A DNA stretch of 64,000 bases. Origin: Vicinamibacterales bacterium. GTDB lineage: Bacteria; Acidobacteriota; Vicinamibacteria; Vicinamibacterales; UBA8438. Shown here piece by piece: positions 9,277 through 18,300 of this stretch. The notes under the pieces were generated by a model that ran no database searches, had not been told where the DNA came from, and saw only the letters and a list, made by a program, of their open reading frames with translations. The first letter of the stretch is position 1. Every line of letters begins with the position of its first letter. The DNA lies in the NCBI GenBank assembly GCA_937766455.1, contig CALLXD010000037.1:1-64000 (forward strand), given 5' to 3'. Both the position numbers and the translations under genes were made by a program.

Positions 9277-10322
9277 TGCATTCGGCGACCACGGGTCGGA
9301 CGGCGACGGGCTTCGCTGTCGCCGTCGCGGCCACGGCGCTGCTGGCGAGCCCGAGCCAGGTGGCGGCGCAGCAGACTCACATCCTCGTCCTCACCGGGTT
9401 GAGCGGTGATCCGGCCTACGCCGACCAGTTCTCCGAGTGGGCGACCACCCTCATTGACACCGCTATCGACCGCTACGAAGTACCGGCGCAGCAGGTCGTC
9501 TACCTAGCGGAGAAGGTGGAGCTTGATCCCGAGCGAATCAACGGGCGGTCAACCCAGGAGAACGTCGAGCAGGCGTTTGCCGACATCGCAGAACGGGCCG
9601 AGCCGAACGATCATGTCCTTGTGTTGCTGATTGGACACGGGAGCCACAATAGCGGCGAGTCGCGTTTCAATCTTCCTGGTCGCGATCTGACGGCGCAGGA
9701 CTACGCCGTACTCCTCGACACCCTGGCCACGCAGCGGGTCACGTTCGTCAACGCCGCCACCTCGAGCGGTGGGTTCATAGAAGCGCTGTCGGGTGAGGGA
9801 CGCACCGTCATGACCGCCACCCGAAGCGCTGGCCAGTGGAACGAGACGGTGTTTGGCGGATATTTCGTGGCCGCCTTCGCTGATGGCGAGGACGAATCCG
9901 ACCAGAACAAGGACGGACGCGTGTCGATGCTCGAGGCGTTTGAATACGCCGTGGTGCAGGTGGCCCGATCCTACGAGGCGGACGGACGTCTCCAGACCGA
10001 GCATGCGCTGCTCGATGACAATGGTGACGCGGAGGGCACGCGCGAGCCGGACCCGCTGACCACTGATGGCGCCATGGCACGCGTGTCGTTTCTGACCACC
10101 GGCGACGGGTCGGGGCTGGCGGGGTTGCCGGACGACCCGGCGATACGCGCGTTGTATGAAGAACGTCTCGCGCTGCAAGAGCAAGTCGAGGGACTTCGGG
10201 CCACGCGCGGCGGAACCGATACAGCCGGCTATGACGCCGAAATGGAGAAACTGCTTGTGGCGCTGGCGCTCAAGACGCGCCAGATTCGCAGCGCGGAAGG
10301 AGACGCGGCCGAGCCGCGCTAG
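9273..10322 (+). CDS. Exported caspase/legumain-fold protein lacking any cysteine
   Basis: A 349-aa secreted protein (signal peptide residues 1-33, ending SQVAAQQ) with a caspase/legumain-like core: hydrophobic strand HILVLTGLSG, strand plus histidine VLVLLIGHGSHN (His122), and strand FVNAATSSGGF (159-168) where active peptidases carry the catalytic cysteine. The position reads Ala/Thr/Ser, and the whole protein contains no cysteine, so cysteine-protease activity is excluded. Residues 210-221 (DQNKDGRVSMLE) match an EF-hand calcium loop with D1, N3, D5, G6, S9 and E12. The C-terminal third is helical and charged (EERLALQEQVEGLRATR). It overlaps the upstream VWA gene by 4 nt and ends 4 nt before the next DUF4159 gene. 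I infer a scaffold or sensor role. It could also be a hydrolase using another nucleophile. Confidence 0.7.
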   Translation: MMHSATTGRTATGFAVAVAATALLASPSQVAAQQTHILVLTGLSGDPAYADQFSEWATTLIDTAIDRYEVPAQQVVYLAEKVELDPERINGRSTQENVEQAFADIAERAEPNDHVLVLLIGHGSHNSGESRFNLPGRDLTAQDYAVLLDTLATQRVTFVNAATSSGGFIEALSGEGRTVMTATRSAGQWNETVFGGYFVAAFADGEDESDQNKDGRVSMLEAFEYAVVQVARSYEADGRLQTEHALLDDNGDAEGTREPDPLTTDGAMARVSFLTTGDGSGLAGLPDDPAIRALYEERLALQEQVEGLRATRGGTDTAGYDAEMEKLLVALALKTRQIRSAEGDAAEPR

Positions 10323-10326
10323 CGAG

Positions 10327-11103
10327 ATGGGACCGACCGCACGACGGTTAACGGTGGCACTGGGGCTTGCCGGGGTGCTGGCAGGTGGCGCCGCGGCAGC
10401 TGTCGCCATGCGCGCGGACACCCCGCCGGTGTCCGGTCCGGCCACCTTTGACGGCCGCTTCGTGTTCGCGCGTATCCGATATGCCGACGGGTATGCGGGC
10501 GGCGGGTTTTTCGGCCGACAGGACTTGCCCTGGTCGCACGACTATCCGCGTGCCGAGCAAAACTTGATGCGCATTCTCGATGAGGTCACCCTTATCGATC
10601 CATATCTCGGGGCGGACGGCGGGACGATTCTGATGCTCGACGACCCGAACTTGTTCAAGTACCCGTTCGCATACATGTCGGAGCCGGGATACTGGACCCT
10701 CTCGGAGGCCGAGGAGGAGGGCCTCCGGAACTACCTGCTCAAGGGCGGGTTCCTCATTTTCGACGATTTCCACGCGGACGATCACTGGTACAACCTGGAA
10801 ACGCGAATGAAGCAGGTGCTCCCCGACCTGAATTGGATCCAGCTCGATGCGTCGATGCCGGTCTATCACTCGTTTTTCGACATCGACTCCCTGGACTATC
10901 CGCCGCAATATCCGGAGACGCCGATCTTCTTCGGGCTCTTCGAAGACAACGACCCGAATGGCCGGTTGATCGTCGTGGCGAACCACAACAATGACATCGG
11001 TGAATCGTGGGAGTTCTCGATGACGGGATGGGTCCCGATCGATATCTCGAACGAGTCATTCAAATTTGGCGTGAACTACATCATGTACGCGATGACACAT
11101 TGA
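10327..11103 (+). CDS. DUF4159 domain protein, second copy
   Basis: A 258-aa protein with an N-terminal hydrophobic segment (about residues 7-25, Ala/Gly/Val-rich) and a DUF4159 domain. Landmarks are FVFARIRYADGYAGGGFF, GGTILMLDDPNLFKYPF, KGGFLIFDDFHADDHWYNLE and the C-terminal NDIGESWEFSMTGW. The frame is open upstream, but ATG at 10327, 4 nt after the previous stop, is the sensible start because it begins the hydrophobic segment. The protein is a divergent paralogue of the 6060-6911 product; both are predicted to be exported or membrane-tethered. Its biochemical function is unknown. Confidence 0.75.
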   Translation: MGPTARRLTVALGLAGVLAGGAAAAVAMRADTPPVSGPATFDGRFVFARIRYADGYAGGGFFGRQDLPWSHDYPRAEQNLMRILDEVTLIDPYLGADGGTILMLDDPNLFKYPFAYMSEPGYWTLSEAEEEGLRNYLLKGGFLIFDDFHADDHWYNLETRMKQVLPDLNWIQLDASMPVYHSFFDIDSLDYPPQYPETPIFFGLFEDNDPNGRLIVVANHNNDIGESWEFSMTGWVPIDISNESFKFGVNYIMYAMTH

Positions 11104-11168
11104 CCCGTGAATTGATGCGGGCGACCGAGAAGTGTGTGGGGCACCCCCCACGTAGGTAACCGGTCCTG

Positions 11169-12236
11169 ATGGACCTGGCTGCGGGCAAGGAGAGCGGAAT
11201 CGTGGACTCATTCGCAGAACAACCGACCGACCTGAACAACCCGGACGATATTGCCCTGGCCGACCGCATGAAGGCGGGACGCGAGCAGATTCTCATCGAG
11301 CTGCGCAAGCAAATCATCGGGCAGCAAGAGGTCATCAATGAAACCCTGCTGACGCTCTTCGTCGGCGGCAACAGCCTCATCATCGGCGTGCCCGGCTTGG
11401 CCAAGACCCTGCTCATCCAGACGATGGCGGAGGTGCTCGACCTGAAGTTCTCCCGGATCCAGTTCACGCCGGACCTCATGCCATCCGACATCACTGGCAC
11501 CGACATCATTCAGGAAGATGCAGAGAGCGGTGGGCGGAAGATGGTCTTCGCGCCCGGTCCCGTCTTCACCAACGTGCTGCTCGCGGACGAAATCAACCGG
11601 ACACCACCCAAGACGCAGTCGGCGTTGCTTGAGGCGATGCAAGAGCATCGCGTCACCGTGCAAGGTCGCACCTACACGCTCGACGAGCCCTTCTTCGTGT
11701 TCGCCACCCAGAACCCCATCGAACTCGAAGGCACGTACCCGTTGCCCGAGGCACAGCTCGACCGGTTCATGTTCCACATCGTTATCAAGCATCCACCGGA
11801 AGATGAGGAACTGGAGGTGGTGCGGGCTACCACCGGCAACGTCGCGCCTGAGTTCAACCGCGCCGTGACCGGAGCCGACCTGGTCGAGTTCCAGCGTCTC
11901 GTTCGGCGAGTGCCGGTCTCTGAGGCGGTCATGCGCTACGCCCTGAGCATCGTGCGTACCAGCCGGCTCACGGGAGACGGAGCCCCCGACTTCAGCAAGT
12001 GGGTCTCCTATGGCGCCAGCGTGCGCGCCGCCCAATACTTGATTCTTGGAGGGAAGGCGCGCGCATTGACCGAGGGGCGCTATCACGTCAGCTTTGACGA
12101 TATTCGTGCGCTCGCCCACCCCGTGCTACGTCACCGGGTGTTGCTCAATTTCCACGCCGAATCGGAAGGCATTACCTCCGATCAGATTGTCGACCAGTTG
12201 CTCGAGGCCGTGCCGGTTCCGACCTCCCAGATGTAA
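11169..12236 (+). CDS. MoxR-family AAA+ ATPase
   Basis: A 355-aa cytoplasmic AAA+ ATPase of the MoxR group, chaperone-like ATPases that act with VWA-domain partners. The N-terminal helix region (AGREQILIELRKQIIGQQEV) leads to Walker A GVPGLAKT, the MoxR signature FTPDLMPSDITGTD, Walker B LLADEINRTPPKTQSALLEAMQE, sensor 1 FATQNPIELEGTYPLPEAQ with an arginine finger DRF, and a lid domain to the end (quoted blocks are landmarks). Length is normal for the family. It sits 26 bp upstream of the DUF58 gene, the standard MoxR-DUF58-VWA order. The start is ATG 11169, with GTG 11202 as an alternative. It presumably remodels or activates the membrane VWA proteins encoded around it. Confidence 0.93.
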   Translation: MDLAAGKESGIVDSFAEQPTDLNNPDDIALADRMKAGREQILIELRKQIIGQQEVINETLLTLFVGGNSLIIGVPGLAKTLLIQTMAEVLDLKFSRIQFTPDLMPSDITGTDIIQEDAESGGRKMVFAPGPVFTNVLLADEINRTPPKTQSALLEAMQEHRVTVQGRTYTLDEPFFVFATQNPIELEGTYPLPEAQLDRFMFHIVIKHPPEDEELEVVRATTGNVAPEFNRAVTGADLVEFQRLVRRVPVSEAVMRYALSIVRTSRLTGDGAPDFSKWVSYGASVRAAQYLILGGKARALTEGRYHVSFDDIRALAHPVLRHRVLLNFHAESEGITSDQIVDQLLEAVPVPTSQM

Positions 12237-12262
12237 CGCTGTTTCCAATCTCGTCTACCACC

Positions 12263-13177
12263 ATGCCCACCGCCGCCACCGCATCGCCCGGCGCACGTTT
12301 CATCGACCCGAAGGTACTGGTGCGTATCGGCAGCCTCGAGCTGGCGGCGCGCTTCGTGGTGGAGGGGTTTATCAACGGGCTCCACAAGGCGCCGTATCTC
12401 GGTATCTCGGTGGACTTCGCCGAGCACCGCGGATATATGCCGGGCGACGACATCCGGCGTATCGATTGGCGGCTGTTCGCGCGGACCGACCGGTTCTACG
12501 TCAAACAATTCGAGGCAGACACCAACACGAACTTCTCAATTCTGTTTGATGTGTCGAAGTCCATGAGCTTTGGCAGCCGCGGCGTCACAAAGCTGGACTA
12601 CGGCCGGTATCTCGCGGCCTGCCTGAGCTATCTCAGCAGCCGGCAGCGCGACCGGGTCGGCATCGTGACGTTTGATGACGACATCGTCGAACGCGTGCCG
12701 CCCTCGGCGAAGCACTTCGACGTGACGCTTCACACGCTCGACAAGATCGTGGCCGGACGCCCGGGCGCCCTGGGGCCGCCACTCTACAAGGCTACCGAAT
12801 TCTTCAAACGCCGAAGCATTCTCGTCGTCATCTCCGACTTTTACGAAGAGCCCGAGAAGGTCCTTGACGCGATCAAGCCACTCCGCTTTGCCGGCAATGA
12901 CGTGATCGTGTTCCACATCCTCGACCCGGCCGAGGTGGACTTCCCCTACGACGAGTCGAGCAGTTTCGCGGACATGGAAACCGGCCAGAAGATCCCGGTG
13001 GTGCCGGACAAGCTGCGCGACGAGTATCGCGAACTCGTGCAGGACCATATCCGGTCACTCAGTCAGTTGTGTAGTCAGAACCGCATCGACTACGCCTTCG
13101 TGAACACCAAGGTTCCGCTCGATCATGCGTTGTTCAAATACCTCGCGATGCGCCACAAGATGACGAAGGTGCGTTGA
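12263..13177 (+). CDS. DUF58 domain protein, VWA-like MoxR partner
   Basis: A 304-aa soluble protein of the DUF58 family. DUF58 hallmarks are visible: GISVDFAEHRGYMPGDDIRRIDWRLFART (core motif, spanning about residues 46-74), then a VWA-like fold with the metal motif FDVSKSM and a strand ILVVISDFYEE. DUF58 proteins are encoded beside MoxR ATPases and are thought to be their direct partners. The stop overlaps the ATG of the BatA-type gene by one base (TGATG at 13175-13179), so translation is probably coupled. No membrane segment is visible, unlike the neighbouring VWA proteins. Confidence 0.9.
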   Translation: MPTAATASPGARFIDPKVLVRIGSLELAARFVVEGFINGLHKAPYLGISVDFAEHRGYMPGDDIRRIDWRLFARTDRFYVKQFEADTNTNFSILFDVSKSMSFGSRGVTKLDYGRYLAACLSYLSSRQRDRVGIVTFDDDIVERVPPSAKHFDVTLHTLDKIVAGRPGALGPPLYKATEFFKRRSILVVISDFYEEPEKVLDAIKPLRFAGNDVIVFHILDPAEVDFPYDESSSFADMETGQKIPVVPDKLRDEYRELVQDHIRSLSQLCSQNRIDYAFVNTKVPLDHALFKYLAMRHKMTKVR

Positions 13178-15252
13178 TGTCTTTTCTGGCCCCACTGTTC
13201 TTCGCAGCCATCGCGGCCCTCGGGGTGCCGGTGCTGATTCATATGATTCAGCGCCAGCGGACGGATCTCGTCGAATTTCCGTCCCTGATGTTCGTCCGCA
13301 AAATCCCATTTCATTCCCTGCGGCGTCAGCGTGTCCGCCATTGGTTGCTGTTGTTGATGCGATGCGCCGCGCTGGTGCTCCTCATCGCCGCGTTCGCGCG
13401 GCCCTTTCTCCGCTCGACCGCACTCGCGGCCGTGACCGGGGGCTCACGCGAGGTCGTGGTGCTGCTCGACCAGTCCTACAGCATGGGCTACGGCGGTCGA
13501 TGGGAGCAGGCGAAAGACATCGCCCGGGGGGTGGTGCGTGATCTGGCACCAGCCGACGAGGCCACCATCGTCTTCTTCGACAGCGGGGCCGAGTCGAGTA
13601 CACGGTCGACCACGGATCGCGCCAGCTTGCTTGCGGCAATCGACAGCGCCGAACTGAGCACTGGCACCACCCGATACGGTCCCGCTCTGCAACTGACCCA
13701 GGGAATTCTCGAAGACTCGGACCAGCCGCTGCTCGAGGCGGTGCTGATCAGCGACTTCCAACGCGTCGGTCTCGACAGCGCGGGCAGCGTGCTGCTGCCG
13801 CCGGGCACGGTTCTGACGCCGGTGTCGGTGTCCGACGACAGCCCGACCCAGAACGTCAGCGTCGCCGGGGTCTCGGTGCAACGGGACCTGTTTGCGGACC
13901 GCGAGCGGGCGATCGTGACGGCACGCTTGGCCAACCGCGGGAGCGAACCTGTTGCCAACTTGCGCGTGGCGCTCGAACTGAACGGTCGCGAGCTGGAATC
14001 GTTGCCAGTCTCGTTGGACGCGGACGGACCGGCCACCGTGACCTTCGCTCCGTTCACCCTGGAGGACTCGGCGATGCCGATCTCCGTGCGGGCCGACGCG
14101 GATCGGCTTCCGCACGACGATGTGTTCCACTTCACTGTGGCCCCGGGGGACGTCGTACCGATCCTTATTGTGGGCCGGCCGGGTAACACAGGACGGGCCG
14201 CCAACCTGTACTTGAGACAGGCACTCGCGATCGGTAGCAGCCCCGCGTTCGCGGTCACTGAGCGGTCGGTGGACCAGGTCACGGCCGCCGACGTCGAGGC
14301 GGCGGGGGTCGTGGTGCTGAACGATGTCGGGCTCCCGGCGGGCGCAATCGGAGCCGCCATCACGCGGTTCGTCGAGGACGGTGGAGGCCTCTGGCTGGCG
14401 CTGGGCGAAAATGCGCGCTGGCCTGGCGACGACCTCGACCTGTTGCCCGGACCGATTGAAGGACCGGCCGACCGCGACGGCCGCGGCGGTTCGCTGGGAT
14501 TCGTCGACTACAGCCATCCGGTCTTCAGCGTGTTCAGCACGCCACGCAGCGGGGACCTGACCGCTCCGCGGTTCTTCCGCTATCGGCCCCTGAGGGTCGG
14601 TCCGGAGACGTCGGTGCTCGCCCGATTCGACAACGGTGACACCGCGATGGCGGAGCACCGGCTCGGCGCGGGCCGAGTGCTCATCTGGACGTCGACGCTC
14701 GACACGTTCTGGAATGACTTCGCCCGTAATTCGATTTACCTGCCGTTCGTGCACAAGGCCGTGGAGTACCTGGCCGACTACGAGGCGCCAACGTCAGCCT
14801 TGACCTCTGGCCAGGTCCTTGATCTATCAGCCTATCCGGGCGCCGCGGACCTCGATGTATCGAGCCCCAGTCTCGTCGTGCGGAATCCGTCTGAAGACCG
14901 TATCGATGCCGGGAGCGACGGCCGGCCGGGGTTCATCGACCTGACCGAGCAGGGGTTTTACGAGATTCGTGACAGCGACGCGGGAGAGGCCGACCCGGTG
15001 CTGGTGGCCGTGAACGTGGACCTCACTGAATCCAATCTGGAGCAGGTCGATCCGCAGGAACTGGTCGCAATCGTCACCGGACGGGCGGCCGGTGACCGGT
15101 CTCTCGGCGAAGCGCGCGAGCTGGCGCCGGAAGATCTGGAACGTCGTCAGACCCTGTGGTGGTATCTCTTGATCGGAGCCCTCGGGTTCCTCGCCACCGA
15201 AACCGTGATGTCGAACCGGCTGTCGCAAGCCGAATTGGACCTGGACGATTAG
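13177..15252 (+). CDS. BatA-type membrane VWA protein
   Basis: About 691 aa. The N-terminus is the aerotolerance/BatA type: FLAPLFFAAIAALGVPVLIHM, then FPSLMFVRKIPFHSLRRQRVRHW and a second transmembrane helix (about residues 54-72). A VWA domain follows with MIDAS motif LLDQSYSMGYGG, then a CARDB-like region, a GATase1-like fold (IVGRPGNTGRAANLYL, VVVLNDVGLPAGAIGAAI, GLWLALGENARW) and a C-terminal transmembrane helix near 660-680. The architecture is close to that of the 6997-9276 product, and both probably display large periplasmic regions. ATG at 13177 is chosen because it overlaps the upstream stop in TGATG; a TTG one codon earlier is in frame. It is likely an effector or structural partner of MoxR. 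Confidence 0.85.
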   Translation: MSFLAPLFFAAIAALGVPVLIHMIQRQRTDLVEFPSLMFVRKIPFHSLRRQRVRHWLLLLMRCAALVLLIAAFARPFLRSTALAAVTGGSREVVVLLDQSYSMGYGGRWEQAKDIARGVVRDLAPADEATIVFFDSGAESSTRSTTDRASLLAAIDSAELSTGTTRYGPALQLTQGILEDSDQPLLEAVLISDFQRVGLDSAGSVLLPPGTVLTPVSVSDDSPTQNVSVAGVSVQRDLFADRERAIVTARLANRGSEPVANLRVALELNGRELESLPVSLDADGPATVTFAPFTLEDSAMPISVRADADRLPHDDVFHFTVAPGDVVPILIVGRPGNTGRAANLYLRQALAIGSSPAFAVTERSVDQVTAADVEAAGVVVLNDVGLPAGAIGAAITRFVEDGGGLWLALGENARWPGDDLDLLPGPIEGPADRDGRGGSLGFVDYSHPVFSVFSTPRSGDLTAPRFFRYRPLRVGPETSVLARFDNGDTAMAEHRLGAGRVLIWTSTLDTFWNDFARNSIYLPFVHKAVEYLADYEAPTSALTSGQVLDLSAYPGAADLDVSSPSLVVRNPSEDRIDAGSDGRPGFIDLTEQGFYEIRDSDAGEADPVLVAVNVDLTESNLEQVDPQELVAIVTGRAAGDRSLGEARELAPEDLERRQTLWWYLLIGALGFLATETVMSNRLSQAELDLDD

Positions 15253-15317
15253 CGACGGGACCCCGTCGCACGGCCACAGGGGGGCGGTGCAGCGGAGGCG
15301 GACGTCGGTGAGATAAG

Positions 15318-15333
15318 ATGGGGCATTCCCCAT
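15318..15333 (+). other. Small hairpin in the leader of the DUF4175-like gene
   Basis: Perfect 6-bp inverted repeat ATGGGG-CATT-CCCCAT in the 94-bp gap before the ATG at 15347, ending 13 nt upstream of the start. It has no U-tract. It could modulate initiation or be coincidental. Confidence 0.25.
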
Positions 15334-15346
15334 AAGTGAGGCAAGC

Positions 15347-18300
15347 ATGTTGAGCGATTCTTGGTCGTCATCTTCAGGCGGTCGTCACGATCTAGTCGAC
15401 GTCATTCGGCGCGTACGAAACCGATGGCGGTTGCGGATCGCCCTGCGTGGCGTCGCGGTGCTAGCGGCTGCCGGCCTCGGGGCCTTTCTCATCTCCTCCT
15501 ACGGCCTTGAGGTCTTCAAGTTCTCGGGCGGCTCGGTCATTGCGTTCCGGGTGCTTACCTACTGTGCGCTGCTGGGGTTGGCGTACTGGTATCTGATTCG
15601 ACCTCTGGCTCGCCCGATACCGGACGAGCAGGTCGCGTTGTATCTCGAGGAGCACGATCCATCGTTGCAGGCCGCCGTGCTGAGTGCGCTGGAAGAGGCG
15701 AAGCGTGGGACCCAGGCCGACAGCGCGAACTACTCTCCAGCGCTGGTAGACAAATTGATCCAGTCCGCGGTCGAGCGATGTCGCGGGCTCGACATGGGGG
15801 CCGCGGTCGAACGGGACAAGATTCGTCAGTCATCGAGCTACCTGGCCGGAGTTGCCGTGGTGGCGCTGCTGCTGTTCATCTTCGGCCCGTCGTACCTGCG
15901 GTACGGCGCGACGGCGTTGATGACCCCAACCGGCAGCTTGCAGGCGGCCAGCCCGTACAGCATTGACGTCTTGCCAGGCGATGTCACCATCGCGCGGGGC
16001 TCGGATCTGTCGGTCACGGCGCAATTGGTGGGGTTCGAGACGAACGACGTGAACCTGTTCATGCGCACCAGTGCGAGCGATACGTACGAGCGGGTGCCGC
16101 TGATTCCGGTAGAAACCGTGGAAGGCGAGGCACCGGTCGTCGGCGGGTTCGAGACGGTCTTGTTTGATGTACGAGACGAGACCCACTACTTCATCGAAGC
16201 GGACAGCGTGCAGTCGGACAACTTCACGCTCGAGGTTATCGACCTGCCGTATGTCGAGCATCTCGAGTTGGAATATCACTTCCCCGACTACACCGGTCTC
16301 GAGCCGCGACTGATTCAGGACGGCGCCGATATCGCCGTGCTGCGCGGCACCGAAGTGCGCGTGGCGGTGTTCCCGACCATGGCCACACCGGCCGGTCGGC
16401 TGGTGTTCGACGAGTCGAATGCCACCGCGTTGACCCCGCGAGCGGACGGCGTGCTGACCGCCAGTTTCGTGGTCGATGAAGACGGGTTCTACCAAGTCGA
16501 GCTCGAGGGGCCCAGCGGCGAAGCGGTGGATGCCTCACCGCAGTACACCATCGACGTCCTTACCGACCAGCCGCCGTCGGTCATGTTCGTGAAGCCGGGC
16601 CGCGACACCACCGCGAACGCCATTGAAGAGGTGTTTCTGGAGGCTCGGGCGGACGACGACTTTGGGGTCCGGTCGCTGACCCTGACGTATTCGGTCAACG
16701 GTGGCCCGGAAGAGACCGTCGGCCTGTTCAACTCTGATGAAGGCGGGCTGAAGGAAGTGACGGCTGGCCACACATTGTTCCTCGAGGAATTCGAGCTCGA
16801 GCCGGGAGACTTCGTGTCGTACTACGGCACCGCCGGTGACAATCAGTCGGGCACGTCTCGGGTGGTCAAGAGCGACCTGTATTTCGTGCAGATTCGCGCG
16901 TTCCGGCGCGACTTCCGAGCAGAGCAGTCGCAAGGTGGAGGCGGCGGGGGTGGCGGAGGCGGAGGCGGCGACGCTCGGGCCCTGTCCGAAGCGCAACGGC
17001 AGGTTATTTCGGCCACCTTCAATCTGGTGCGCGATCGGGACACGCTTTCCGAAGACGAGTACCGCGAGAATCTCGTCTTTCTGACGCTCTCCCAGGGTCG
17101 CCTACGGGAGCAGGTCGAGACGCTGTTGCGTCGGATGAACAGCCGGGTCATGCCCGCCGACCCCGCATTTCGCTCCATCCTGGCAATACTGCCGCAGGCA
17201 GAAGCAGAGATGGCAACGGCAGAGACCGCGCTGCAAGAGCAGGATGTCGACGCCGCCCTCCCGGCCGAGCAACGCGCCCTACAGCAGCTGCAACGAGCGG
17301 AGGAAGCCTACGACGAGGTTCGGGTTCAACAGCAGCAAGGTGGCGGCGGCGGAGGCGGGGGCGGTCAGAACTCCGCCGAGGATCTGGCCGACCTGTTCGA
17401 GCTAGAGCTGGACAAGCTGCAGAACCAGTACGAGACGACCCAGCGTGGCGAACAGCAGTCGTCGGACAACCAGGTCGACGAGTTGATGGAGCGCCTGAAG
17501 GAACTGGCTCGTCGGCAGGAACAGGAGGCCGAGCGGCAGCGTCGTCGAGCCCGTGGTGGGCAAACCGCGCAAGCCGGGGGCGGCGCGTCTCAGCGCGCGC
17601 TGGCCGAAGAAGCAGAAGAGGCGGCCCGCCGCCTCGAGCGTCTGGCCCGCGAGCAACAGTCGCCACAGATGATGCAGGCGGCCCGGAAACTGCAGGAGGC
17701 CGCGGACGCCATGCGTGAAGCGGCGGCGAACGCGGACAACCAGGGCTTCGCGGAGGCAGGTGCGGCGCTCGACCGACTACGAGACGTGCAACGCGAGCTG
17801 GCCGGCGAACAGAGCAGCCGCCTGGCACGCGACATTGAAGACGCGCAGCGACGGGCGGCCGACGTCGCAGCGGAAGAGTCGGAGATTGCCGAGCAGGTCA
17901 ACAATTTGGGCAACCTCTCCGAGGAGGAACGGCAGGATCGCGCGAGCCGCCTGTCGGAGCGGAAGGACGAGATGTTCGGGGAGCTCGCTGACCTCGAGCG
18001 TGAGCTGGACTCCACATCGGCCGAATTCCGCCGCGACGAACAAAATGCATCGCGCGCCCTACAAGAGGCCGCGAACGGCATCCGGGAGAGCAAGCTCAAA
18101 GAGAAGATCCGCTACTCGCGTGGCCTGGTCCGGGCTCGTTCGCCGGAGTACGCGCAGCAGTTCGAACAGGAAATTGGCGGCGACATTGCGGATCTCGAGC
18201 GGCAGCTAGCCGAGGCGGCCGACCAGGTCGGGAACGCACAAGGGTCCGGGTTGGAACAGGCGCTCGACCAAACCCGGGACCTGATGCGGGGCCTCGAGTC

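Noticed and set aside
13444-14754. 436-aa open frame antisense to the BatA-type gene
   Set aside because: Shadow of a conserved sense gene, no start signal.
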